DNA of 64,000 bases, taken from NCBI RefSeq assembly GCF_014204945.1, contig NZ_JACHMN010000002.1, forward strand, positions 744,001 through 808,000, written 5' to 3'. Positions within the stretch are counted from its first letter, which is position 1. Every line of letters starts with the position of its first letter. The position numbers and the translations under genes were made by a program. Of the stretch, positions 53,465-61,762 are shown one piece after another. Source of the stretch: Allocatelliglobosispora scoriae. Its GTDB lineage: Bacteria > Actinomycetota > Actinomycetes > Mycobacteriales > Micromonosporaceae. Below the pieces are notes generated by a model. That model was not told where the DNA came from. It made no database searches and saw only the letters and a list, made by a program, of their open reading frames with translations.

Positions 53465-54363
53465 GCGCGACACTGGCTCCGAGGGCCGTCGTGGTGTCCC
53501 GGCGCAGCGAGCTCGACGAGCTGCTCGGGCGCCACGGCACCCGCGCCGCGGCGGCCTACTTCCTGCACCAGCGGGGCCGCGACATCGCCGAGGTCGATCA
53601 GCGGCACGCCGCACTGCACCAGGCCCTCAACGCGGTCGGCGCCGCCCTGCCGTCAGGCTGGCGGCGCGGCCACGTCGACCGCGACGACCTGTCCCGGTTC
53701 CTCTTCGCGCGGGAGGACATCGTCATCACCGTCGGGCAGGACGGCCTCGTCGCCAACGCGGCCAAATACCTCGACGGGCAGCCCGTCATCGGGGTCGACC
53801 CCGAGCCGTCGCGCAACCCCGGCGTGCTGGCCCGCTTCCCGGCGGCGGCGATGGCGAAACTGCTGCCCTCCGTCGCCTCCGGGACCGCTGGCACGCAACT
53901 GCGGGCGATGGCGGTCGCCACTCTCGACGACGGCCAGCGGCTCGCCGGACTCAACGAGATCTACATCGGACATGAGACCCACCAGTCGGCCCGCTACGTC
54001 GTGTCCACCCCGGACGGGCGGCGGGAGCGGCACTCCTCGTCCGGCGTACTCGTCGGGACGGGGACCGGGGCGAGCGGCTGGTGCGCGTCGGTGGCCCTGG
54101 GCCGCGGCCTGGCCGCGAACCTCCCCGCACCACAGGCCGGCGAGCTGTGCTGGTTCGTCCGGGAGGCCTGGCCCTCCCCCGCGACCGGCGCGGAGCTGAC
54201 CGCGGGGCGCCTCGGTGCGGGCGAGCAGCTCACCCTGACCAGCGAAAGCGAGCGGCTGGTGGTCTTCGCCGACGGTGTCGAGGCCGACCACCTGGTGCTC
54301 GCGTGGGGGCAGCGGGTCACCGTCGGCATCGGACCCAGGCAGTTGCGGCTGGTCACGGACTGA
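53461..54363 (+). CDS. NAD-kinase-like protein
   Basis: 300 residues, cytosolic. It resembles the NAD kinase/diacylglycerol-kinase-like fold: VITVGQDGLVANAAKYL where NAD kinases have GGDGT, GVDPEPSRNPGVL, LNEIYIGHETHQSARYVVSTPDGRRERHSSSGVLVGTGTGASGW (compare the NAD-binding GTPTGSTAY loop), and a C-terminal beta region. The changed GGDGT motif leaves activity uncertain. Grouping with NrtR and an SPFH protein supports a role in NAD(P) metabolism or sensing at the membrane. Confidence 0.75.
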   Translation: MSATLAPRAVVVSRRSELDELLGRHGTRAAAAYFLHQRGRDIAEVDQRHAALHQALNAVGAALPSGWRRGHVDRDDLSRFLFAREDIVITVGQDGLVANAAKYLDGQPVIGVDPEPSRNPGVLARFPAAAMAKLLPSVASGTAGTQLRAMAVATLDDGQRLAGLNEIYIGHETHQSARYVVSTPDGRRERHSSSGVLVGTGTGASGWCASVALGRGLAANLPAPQAGELCWFVREAWPSPATGAELTAGRLGAGEQLTLTSESERLVVFADGVEADHLVLAWGQRVTVGIGPRQLRLVTD

Positions 54364-54412
54364 GCAGGAAAGCGACAGAGCCCCGGCACGCGGGAATTCG
54401 CGAATGTACCCC

Positions 54413-55093
54413 CTACCAGGTCACTGACTTCTCCACGAACCGGCCCGCGATCTCGCCCCGGTAGGCGGTCACCCGGATCGGGTAGGTCTTGCCGGCGCCG
54501 CAGGTCTGGTTCGTCAATTTCCTGGTGCCGTTGGCGGTGTCGGGAAAGGTGTTTCCGTTGACGAGGATGCGTACGCCGCTAGCGCCCTGTGATTTCCATG
54601 CCACCGTGATGTCGCCGAGGCCGATGACGCAGCTGCCTCGGGTCACAGTAAGCGCCGTGGTTCGGGGCAAGTTAGGCCATTTGCCGTGGTAGTCGCGTCG
54701 CGTGCCTGACGTTGCCCCTTTCTGCGGGACAGCACTGATGAGGAACGACGTATTCGGCTCGCAGGTGAGCTGGAAGGTGGCGGAGATGCTGCTGGCAGCG
54801 TCGTAGCCGCCGAGGAAGTCGGCGGACTTCGGGCCGTAGAGCTGAACGTTGTCGCCGCGGGCGATGCTCCACTTGACGTCGACGTAGCCGATCCAGCCGC
54901 CGGCGTCGGTTGACTCGTCGCACCGAATGTTGGTCACCGCCAGGGTGGTGACGGTCGGCCCGGCCGTCGGTGAGGGCAGCGTCTTGACGGTCGGCTGCGG
55001 CGAGGCGACAGCCGGGGTCTGCGTGGATGCCGGTACCTCGTCGGGTGCGGCGGAGGGGTCGAGCGTGGTCTGCACCTGGGAACTCCTCGCCAC
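54413..55093 (-). pseudogene. 5'-truncated beta-domain protein beside IS110
   Basis: The open frame (about 226 codons) starts without a signal peptide, in a low-complexity Thr/Pro/Ser stretch (SQVQTTLDPSAAPDEVPASTQTP...), then reads an about 170-residue two-domain beta sandwich with Cys at NIRCDEST, LTCEPN, GSCVIG and NQTCGAG. That head is normally a linker after a membrane segment, and the frame runs into stops just before IS110, so the membrane-anchored N-terminus seems to be lost. An alternative GTG at about 55075 has GAGGAG upstream, so expression of the soluble part is possible. Family not recognised. Confidence 0.5.
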
Positions 55094-55094
55094 C

Positions 55095-56260
55095 GGGGCA
55101 TTGACGCTCCTATATCTGTCAAGTTATGGCTGTGGTGGTGGTGTTCGTGCTGCGTAGGGGGCGCAGGAGTGCCCAGATTTCGCGAGCGAGTAGGCGTTTT
55201 AGGCAGCGGATGATCTCTGCTTTGGTCTTGCCTTCGCTGGTTCGGCGGGTGACGTAGGCGCGGGTGGGCTGGTGGTGTTGCATGCGGACGATGACGGAGC
55301 GGTAGAGCGCGGCGTTGGCCTGGCGGTGGCCGCCGCGGTTGAGTCGGTGGCGGGTGGTCAGGCCGGACGAGGCCGGGATCGGTGCGACGCCGCAGAGTCG
55401 GGCCCATGCTGCTTCGGAGCGAACGCGGTCGATGTTGTCGCCGGCGACGATGAGTAGCTCTGCGGCGGTGTCCGCGCCGACGCCGAACGCGGCGACGAGT
55501 TGCGGAACGAGCTGGGTGGTGAGCTCGGTCAGGAGTTTCTCGTGGGTTTTGATCTCGTCGTTGAGCTGCTGCCAGCGGCGTGCGATCGACCGCAGCGTGT
55601 GCTTGGTCGCCGCTGCTACGGTGGTGATGCTGCCGGGGCGCAGGGCTGCGCATCGGTTGATCAGGGCCATCTTCGACAAGGGCTGCAGCTGTTCGCGGAG
55701 TTCGGGTGCGGCGGTGACGATCACCGCTTTGAGAGTGATCATGGCTGAGGTCCGGGCCTTGACAGCGACGTCTTTGGCGACCTTGATCTGGCGGATCATC
55801 TCGACGGTGCCGTCGTTGGTCTTGGGGACCGAGGTGGCGTTGCCAGACAGGGCTGCGCGGGCGGCGTTCTCGGCGTCGAGGGTGTCGCTCTTGCCGCGTA
55901 GGCGCCGGTCGCGGCGGTCTGTCCGCAGGACCTCGACCACGCCGATGCCGCGCCTGCGCACGGCCGAGGTCAGCCCGACGCCGTAGGAGCCGGTCCCTTC
56001 GATCGCGAAGATCAGTCTGCGGGCGCCGAGGTCGGCCGCCCAGTCGATGAGCTGTTCGTATCCTGCCCGGTCGGCGGGGAAGGAGCGGTCGTCCAGGCGG
56101 CCGCCGATGTCGTCGAGGGCGACCGCGACGTGGACGTACTTGTGGGTGTCGACGCCGATGACGACTCGACGCAGTCGCGGGTCGGGGTTCATGCTTGTCA
56201 CAGCTACCTCCAGCTCAGGCCTGGGCGCGGGTGGCGACGCTGGCCGGCCGGGTGGACGGG
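55095..56260. mobile_element. IS110-family element (approximate limits)
   Basis: The element contains the transposase gene 55119-56201 plus short flanks; exact ends cannot be read because IS110 lacks obvious inverted repeats. The interval 56202-56410 beside the transposase start could be the long non-coding end that encodes the bridge RNA in this family; no RNA structure was established here. Confidence 0.6.
55119..56201 (-). CDS. IS110-family transposase
   Basis: 360 residues. The N-terminal DEDD RuvC-like domain starts VVIGVDTHKYVHVAVALDD, with FAIEGTGSYG and LRGKSDTLDAENAARAAL. The C-terminal Transposase_20 domain carries the catalytic Ser in PASSGLTTRHRLNRGGHRQANAAL. This is the full length for the family. 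It uses an unusual serine-assisted mechanism and IS110 elements have no simple terminal repeats; recent work shows they use a bridge RNA from the flanking non-coding end. ATG near 56201. Confidence 0.92.
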   Translation of the reverse strand: MTSMNPDPRLRRVVIGVDTHKYVHVAVALDDIGGRLDDRSFPADRAGYEQLIDWAADLGARRLIFAIEGTGSYGVGLTSAVRRRGIGVVEVLRTDRRDRRLRGKSDTLDAENAARAALSGNATSVPKTNDGTVEMIRQIKVAKDVAVKARTSAMITLKAVIVTAAPELREQLQPLSKMALINRCAALRPGSITTVAAATKHTLRSIARRWQQLNDEIKTHEKLLTELTTQLVPQLVAAFGVGADTAAELLIVAGDNIDRVRSEAAWARLCGVAPIPASSGLTTRHRLNRGGHRQANAALYRSVIVRMQHHQPTRAYVTRRTSEGKTKAEIIRCLKRLLAREIWALLRPLRSTNTTTTAIT

Positions 56261-56409
56261 ACTGTGACGAGACTGAGTTGCCTTCAGGCTCCTATGAGGT
56301 CACTGCCCGCCCGGCCAGCACCGCGGGGTGGTGCGCCGGCAGGCGGACGACAGATCAACAGCAAGGACACCCAGACTGCGGGGTCAGTCGTAAGCAAGAG
56401 TCAGGCCGC

Positions 56410-56819
56410 CTACCGGCAACCACCAGTCTCACAGTCGAGGGCGTCGCCGACCGTTCCGATGGAGGCGTCGATGCCGGCGGTGACGAGGTGGGTGGTGAAG
56501 CGGAAACTGGTGTATTGCGACCCGGCGTCGCTGTGATGTATCAGTCCTGTCGGACGGTGCGGCCGTCGCGGTCGCGTCGCCACAGGCCCATGTCGAGGGC
56601 GTCGAGGACGAGCGGGGTGCGTTTGTTCGTCGCCGCCGACCAGCCCACGATCGCCCGGGAGTACACGTCGACGACGAACGCGACGTAGACGACCCCGGCG
56701 AACGTGGCGACGTGGGTGAAGTCCGCGACCCAGCAGCGGTTCGGCCGCTGCGCGGTGAAGTCCCGGGCGACGAGGTCCCTCGCCCGTTCGTGGCCCGCCC
56801 TGGACCCGTTGCGCGCCAT
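56410..56819 (-). pseudogene. IS3-family orfB remnant
   Basis: Minus-strand pieces in two frames resemble a DDE integrase. One reads VADFTHVATFAGVVYVAFVVDVYSRAIVGW; after a frameshift near 56545 the other reads TGLIHHSDAGSQYTSFRF and ends GTVGDALD before an unrelated tail. The first two catalytic Asp motifs are present, but the Glu motif (usually N-x-x-x-E-S-F) is cut off. Truncated at both ends, so inactive. It differs from the intact IS3 element at 46747. Confidence 0.75.
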
Positions 56820-56825
56820 CGACGG

Positions 56826-57258
56826 CGACGATCCGGCCGCCGTGCTGCTGGCGTCTTTCCTGCTGATCGCTCATCGCCTAGCCGAAGCCGTGGCCGTCGA
56901 GGTCGACAAACGCGTCCGCAGTGCCTACGCCCGCGCGCACCGGCCCGCGCCGGAGGTTCGCCTGATCCAGTTACGGCCCACCGCCAGGCCACACGATTCC
57001 GCATCGCCCACGGACGGGAGCCAGCCGTCGGCCCGCCGCGAGCCCGATCACCGCTGGTGGGTGTCACCGTTCACCCGTCTCCAGCCGTGCGGGCCTGGCC
57101 GCTCTCAGCGTGAGACCGTCCTGATCCTCCCGTTCGTCAACGGGCCGCGCGGCAAACCGCTTCGCGCCAGCACCACGGTGGGGCTTCTCGCCGCACCGAA
57201 ATCTACGACCCCGTCAGGAAATCCGATCGCTCAGTCGCATGTGGACGGTGAGCAGTGA
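56826..57258 (+). pseudogene. possible 5'-truncated mobile-element protein
   Basis: An open frame whose segment from 56826 reads DDPAAVLLASFLLIAHRLAEAVAVEVDKRVRSAYA and HRWWVSPFTRLQPCGPGRSQRETVLILPFVNGPRGKPL. I recall similar phrases in proteins of actinobacterial integrative elements, but not the function. The natural start is missing, apparently replaced by the IS3 remnant. Its stop overlaps the next start (TGATG). Confidence 0.45.
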
Positions 57259-57614
57259 TGGAAGCCTTCGACCGATACGGCGAACTGATTATCTCCGGCC
57301 CCTACGTTCCAGACCTCCTCGCCCGATGTGTCGCGTGCCACCAGAACGTCGAATTCGATCCCCGCCGAGGCACCTACCTCACCGCCTGGCGGCAGCGCTG
57401 CACCCCCGAAGCCCGCCGACCACGGTGTGTCTGGGAAGGCGTGCAGCAGTTCGGGCTCAACCCCCGCTACTACCCAGGCCACCACCTGATGTGCCAGTGC
57501 CAGACCACCATCAGCCGCGACGTGCGCGGCAGCCGCCCCTATCCGTTCCCGCAGCGCGTACCCTGGCACTGCCGCCAGCCGGCTCAGCTCGCCCGCGATC
57601 GGTGGCTGTGCTGA
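57258..57614 (+). CDS. small cysteine-rich protein of unknown function
   Basis: 118 residues with a possible zinc-binding pair CVAC (RCVACHQNV) near residue 27 and CQC (LMCQCQTT) near residue 80. No signal peptide. It is coupled to the preceding open frame by a one-base TGATG overlap, so the two probably came from the same mobile element. Function unknown. Confidence 0.5.
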   Translation: MEAFDRYGELIISGPYVPDLLARCVACHQNVEFDPRRGTYLTAWRQRCTPEARRPRCVWEGVQQFGLNPRYYPGHHLMCQCQTTISRDVRGSRPYPFPQRVPWHCRQPAQLARDRWLC

Positions 57615-57990
57615 TCGCGGCATTGCCGATGGCAGGTACCTGTCGGGCCCACCGGTGCACCGCAACCCGAGGCAGGCCGCCCATGACCGCCAGCGTCTTC
57701 CTCTCGGTCGGCATGGGTCTGTACCAATTTGGGAGTGTTGTGACAGGCTACTTATGTCGGTCATGGTTGGATCACGAGTTGTGACGGCACGTGGCGGGCC
57801 TGCCTGTCTGCCGGCTGCATTGGCGGGAACCCGATCATCGTTCACTTTGGAGTGGTGACGATCCGGTGCTCCTCGACCTGGCACCGATTCATATCTTTGC
57901 CGATCAGCGCGAGGAGTTTCTAGTCCGCTTGATCTGCTAGAGCACGTTACATGAATTTCGCGATATTTGCCCAGTTCTACTCACTGCCGA
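57615..57990. other. intergenic region, no gene seen
   Basis: 376 bp, less GC-rich in 57740-57970 (for example TTTCGCGATATTTGCC). It separates the mobile-element fragments from the minus-strand secretion trio. No open frame with coding character, tRNA or terminator recognised. Confidence 0.45.
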
Positions 57991-59541
57991 TCAGTGCCAC
58001 CAATCCGCGACCCAGAAACGGGAGAACGGTGTCTTGTCAGAATTGCCGCCGCGATGGCCTTCACCACCGAACGCCAGCTCCTGACCATTGAGGAGGCGGA
58101 AGCAGCTGTCACGGCATACGTTGGGCCATACGCCGCCGAAGGCGATCACCTCATCTGGCAAGAGTTTCAATACAATCTTGCCTTCGGCGTGGTTCTGGTT
58201 GGGGTTGACCAGACCTTCCGGGGACTCGGGGTCGGGGATGAAGAAGTTGTCCGCTCCTTCATCCTGCTCATAGGGGACGAATTCTTCACCCTCGCGCAGA
58301 TTCCCCTTCCAAGAAGGAGGCGCGGAAGTCCCAAAGCCATTGATGGCGATAAGGGTTCTCGAAGTACGGGTCCGTTTGTTGAACACTCCCACGACGACGG
58401 TGGCGCCATTCTTGTCCGCGTTGGGATAGTCGTTGCGGATGGCTTGCAGTTCTTCGGCCCGGTCCTGTGCCAAAATGCCGTCATACTCGGACGGTCCGCT
58501 GGGGTCTTGGAAAAAGGGTGCCGCGGATTGACCGGCCGTCGGCTGTGCCAGTCCGTCGACGATGGTGAACCCGGTGATGATGCGTTTCTCACGGCCCACC
58601 ACCACGTAGGCTCGGCCGCCGTCGCTGATGGTGTCGATGAACGCCTTCTGCTCCGGCGTCAGCACATTTTGGGGATCTCGGACGAGTAGCGCCTGATAGG
58701 TTTTGTCGTCGTTGCGGGCGGTGCCATCGACCTTCAAGCTGGGCGGGAGGATCCCTGCCTTATCCGTGGGAACCTTGGACAAGGCATCAGGAGAGAGCTT
58801 GATCTCGAACTGCCGTTTGTCGATCTCACGATGGGTCTGCTGTTGATAACGGGCAAGAGCAGCACGGCGGGGGGAGCTGGAAACGGGATCACCACCATCC
58901 ACAGCGGAGCCCGGCCCTGTTGGGCTTGACATCCGCGGGGCATCTCCGCCGGACGCTGAGGCAATCGCGGACATCGCCCGCACGAGATCGTCAGGAACTG
59001 CTGCTATTAGCTGCCCCAGATGCCGGCGCTCGGTGGACAACTCTTCGCTCTCACGATCCAATGTGTCGACTTTCCCTTGGATCTCCTGCTGTTGGTCGGC
59101 AATTGCCTGCGCTTCCTGCTGGACCGCTTCAGCCTGGGCAAACAGTCGCTGCTTCTCGGCGTTGAGTTGGTCGGCTTCGGCATTGAGCCGGGCCGCGACC
59201 GTGGGCGGCGCACCGTTGGGATAGCCCGCTACCACCGCGTTGTGCGCATCGATCTTCTGCTTGTTGGCGTCGAGCTGCGAACGCACGCTCTGTCCTCGCT
59301 CGTCATAGGCGTCACGCCGTCGGACAACCGCTGCCTTCTTCGCATCGACCGCAGCCTGGCTGCGCCCATGCGCCGCCAGCCGCTGATCAAACGAAGCGAT
59401 CTTTGCGTTGAGCGCAGCGCCATAGGTACTTCTGGGTTCCAAAGGTGCTAGCTCACCGCCTGCCGCAGGATTAGCCACGGCCATCGCTGGATAGGCAAGG
59501 ACCGACAGACTGAGCGTCGTCGCCAGGATCCTCTGTGACAT
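57991..59541 (-). CDS. secreted coiled-coil protein with deaminase-like C-terminus
   Basis: 516 residues. A signal peptide (MSQRILATTLSLSVLAYPAMAVA) is followed by about 200 residues of Lys/Glu/Gln-rich coiled coil (RLNAEADQLNAEKQRLFAQAEAVQQEAQAIADQQQEIQGKVDTLDRESEELS), then a beta/alpha region. Near the C-terminus HAEGK (His451) and NVCRDSC (Cys476, Cys480) recall the HxE and PCxxC zinc motifs of cytidine-deaminase-like toxins, as in MafB19 or DddA-type effectors; spacing (CxxxC) is not classic. So a deaminase-fold effector is possible, not shown. The ATG at 59541 follows GCGGTGAAG. Transcribed just after the PknH-like gene. Confidence 0.6.
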   Translation of the reverse strand: MSQRILATTLSLSVLAYPAMAVANPAAGGELAPLEPRSTYGAALNAKIASFDQRLAAHGRSQAAVDAKKAAVVRRRDAYDERGQSVRSQLDANKQKIDAHNAVVAGYPNGAPPTVAARLNAEADQLNAEKQRLFAQAEAVQQEAQAIADQQQEIQGKVDTLDRESEELSTERRHLGQLIAAVPDDLVRAMSAIASASGGDAPRMSSPTGPGSAVDGGDPVSSSPRRAALARYQQQTHREIDKRQFEIKLSPDALSKVPTDKAGILPPSLKVDGTARNDDKTYQALLVRDPQNVLTPEQKAFIDTISDGGRAYVVVGREKRIITGFTIVDGLAQPTAGQSAAPFFQDPSGPSEYDGILAQDRAEELQAIRNDYPNADKNGATVVVGVFNKRTRTSRTLIAINGFGTSAPPSWKGNLREGEEFVPYEQDEGADNFFIPDPESPEGLVNPNQNHAEGKIVLKLLPDEVIAFGGVWPNVCRDSCFRLLNGQELAFGGEGHRGGNSDKTPFSRFWVADWWH

Positions 59542-59551
59542 CTTCACCGCT

Positions 59552-60463
59552 CTACCCCTTGACCTTGTCGGCGAACCGGGCAGCAATCTTCGCTGTGGCC
59601 GATGTCGCATCGCCGGCCTCGCACACCACCGCTTGCAGGACTGCGACACCTTTCACTTGTGCATGCCGGTAGCAGGTCCAGCCGTCGCCGCCGTCTTGGA
59701 TCGCCTTCCAGGCCAACACGTCAGATGTTGCCGAGTCGACCTCGTAGCTCCATTGTGAGTTGGTACCGTTCGCATCCTTGCGCACCGCGTGGGTGCATGC
59801 CTTTATGCCATTGGTCAGGATGCCAAACGCCCTACCGGCCAGGTCATTGCTCGCGTACAGGGCGACAACCTGTGTGACCACGTGATCAGCTACCTCCGTC
59901 GTATCCTGATGGCTAACCGCCAGAAACGCGGTCCAGGATCGTCCGTACACGGTCCGTGTGGCAGACCCAACAGCTACCGAACAACTGGGGGGGTCCGCCG
60001 CCAACGCAGGCGGAGGTTCGTTCGAGCGGGCCTCAGCATTGAGAGTCACGCCAATCAATCTGCTGACCTCATCAGAGCTCAACACCATGGCCTGCACCGT
60101 TCCCGGTACCACTCGCGGCTGGGCATTCGGCCATATCCACCACAACACACCGGCCACCAAGACCAGTGTGGTCCCCACCGCACCGGCCCAAATCCATCGC
60201 CTTGACCATCGCGCAGAGATCAGCGACCTTAACCGCCGGGCCACCTCTAACGCGTTGATCAGGCCCTTATGTCTGGCCTCCAGTCCCCGGATCGCTGAGC
60301 TCCACTGCGCACGCAGCGTGAGGAAGGCGCTAGTCAGCGTGAGTCGATTCCAGGAGAATCTCCGGGCAGAGACCGCTAGGTGGGGTGTAGGGGCTGGCTG
60401 CGGCAATAGTGCCGCGCTTTGCGTGGGCTCGGTCCCTACAAGCGGCGGTGGCGTTTGGTCCAT
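59552..60463 (-). CDS. PknH-like extracellular sensor membrane protein
   Basis: 303 residues. A cytosolic Pro/Ala and basic region of about 90 residues precedes one membrane helix (WIWAGAVGTTLVLVAGVLWWIW). The outer part matches the PknH-like extracellular domain (sensor_domain, PF14032-type): VLSSDEVSRLIG... with four cysteines (PPSCSVAV, IKACTHAV, GWTCYRHA, AVVCEAGD) placed to form the two disulfides known in PknH. No kinase domain. ATG 60463 is preferred over GTG 60472 because GGAGG lies 8 bases ahead. Its stop nearly abuts the deaminase-like gene. Confidence 0.75.
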   Translation of the reverse strand: MDQTPPPLVGTEPTQSAALLPQPAPTPHLAVSARRFSWNRLTLTSAFLTLRAQWSSAIRGLEARHKGLINALEVARRLRSLISARWSRRWIWAGAVGTTLVLVAGVLWWIWPNAQPRVVPGTVQAMVLSSDEVSRLIGVTLNAEARSNEPPPALAADPPSCSVAVGSATRTVYGRSWTAFLAVSHQDTTEVADHVVTQVVALYASNDLAGRAFGILTNGIKACTHAVRKDANGTNSQWSYEVDSATSDVLAWKAIQDGGDGWTCYRHAQVKGVAVLQAVVCEAGDATSATAKIAARFADKVKG

Positions 60464-60653
60464 CGATGGCACCTCCAGGAATAACGACGGTGATTACACG
60501 TGCGGCGCTGCATGTGCACGCTGTGAGAACGGCGGTGTGGGTATCGCTGGCCGGGCTGCGAGAGGCGGGGGTTTGGTCGTCGTTACGGCTACCGTGCGGC
60601 CCGCGTTAGACCACCGCCTGGCGAGCACCTGGGACAAATGGGGTGTGGCTCGG

Positions 60654-61022
60654 TTAACGGCGACACAGCGCCACGAGAACGAGCAGCACAATCACTGCAC
60701 CGATCACCTTCAGGCAGCCGTTGCCGGTATCGAGACTGGGGCTCGGGCTCTCCTGGCCGATCTCGACCTGTCCCCCGGGCGGAATCCCGGGGTGCCGCTG
60801 GGCGTAGTGATAGAGCTGATGCTGCGCGCCTTGAAACTCGGTGAGCCACGCTGTCTTGAACTCGCACTCTCCACACCGGTAGCGGTATGCCACTTTCTGC
60901 CTCCTGAAGGTTCCGCTCACCAGTTGCCGGACCTCTCCCGCCCTGCGGCCAAGGCCCGACAGGTGCCAAATCGGCTGGGCCGAAACCCTGATCTCGCCGT
61001 CGGCTGACCGCGGTTGCTGCAC
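60654..61022 (-). CDS. small zinc-finger protein with C-terminal membrane anchor
   Basis: 122 residues. YRCGECEFKTAWLTEFQGAQHQLYHYAQRHPG has a C-x2-C and His/His spacing of a C2H2-like zinc finger near residue 55. The C-terminus (GCLKVIGAVIVLLVLVALCRR) is a membrane anchor. GTG start with a weak ribosome site, so the start is uncertain. It lies upstream of the PknH-like gene (about 190 bp apart) and may be the first gene of the trio. Confidence 0.6.
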   Translation of the reverse strand: MQQPRSADGEIRVSAQPIWHLSGLGRRAGEVRQLVSGTFRRQKVAYRYRCGECEFKTAWLTEFQGAQHQLYHYAQRHPGIPPGGQVEIGQESPSPSLDTGNGCLKVIGAVIVLLVLVALCRR

Positions 61023-61064
61023 TTGATGGTGTGCTTGTGCCCCTTGCCGGGACAGGCCAACGCA

Positions 61065-61082
61065 CCGGCCATATATGGCCGG
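61065..61082. promoter_or_regulatory. 18-bp perfect palindrome, candidate operator
   Basis: CCGGCCATATATGGCCGG is exactly self-complementary. It lies 50 bases before the HTH-NACHT gene start and 43 bases from the divergent zinc-finger gene, so it may be bound by the HTH protein encoded next to it. Confidence 0.6.
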
Positions 61083-61132
61083 GCGTCAGATAGGCTCCAT
61101 CGACGGTGGTAAAGCCAGGGGAGGGCGCCGAC

Positions 61133-61700
61133 GTGCCGGATCAACTCGGTGTTCTCTTGCGACGGCTGCGGGATCAGGCGGGGGCGACGCAGGAAGAGCT
61201 AGCGCAGCGGTCCGGGGTAAGCGTTCGTACCATCCGTCGCCTGGAGAGCGGGAAGTCCGCCGATTTCCGGCTAGGAACGATGAAGCTGCTGGCGGATGCG
61301 CTAGAAGTCGGCCCCGATGACCACCAACTGCTGGTAGCCATGTTGACCAAAACTATGCCTCCTGCGGCAACGCCCGAGCCGGCTGCCGTACCGACTGTGG
61401 CACCGCCACGAGTGCAGGGTGTGTTAGCCGAGGCTGCCGGGGAGCTGGCGCGGGAAGTCAGGCGCCGCTGGCAGCACGAGGAGGAGCAGCGCCGCGTTCA
61501 TGACCCGTTTCCGCTGCCCGTGCGATGGAATCAGGTACCGGCGTCCCTCACGGATCACCCGGACAGCATTCTGAGGCTGGGACCAGGGGCTGCCTCGCCA
61601 CCTGTGGACCTCAGCGGCGACCTGCGCAGCGTGGCCGAGGTCTACCGGCGAATCCCATCCGGGCGGCTAGTGATTCTCGGCAGGGCAGGTTCGGGTAAGT
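61133..61700 (+). pseudogene. HTH-NACHT regulator, 5' part (split by IS21)
   Basis: About 189 codons. The N-terminal XRE-type helix-turn-helix (LGVLLRRLRDQAGATQEELAQRSGVSVRTIRRLESGKSADFRLGTMKLLADAL) is followed by a linker and the start of a P-loop: GRLVILGRAGSGK at the IS border. After the element, bases 63917-64000 continue in frame as SILTIRFLLDVLDAP...VIVGLG, so the insertion lies inside the Walker A motif. GTG 61133 has GGGGAGGG 8 bases upstream. Such NACHT/HTH proteins are signalling or defence NTPases. The gene runs past the window. Confidence 0.88.
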
Positions 61701-61762
61701 TGTCAACGCTTCGGGAAAGTTGAGCAGTCCTGAGTCCGGGAAAATTGACCCCCTGCGGGTGG

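Noticed and set aside
59552-60463. Full PknH kinase
   Set aside because: Only the extracellular-type domain and one membrane helix are present; no protein-kinase motifs.
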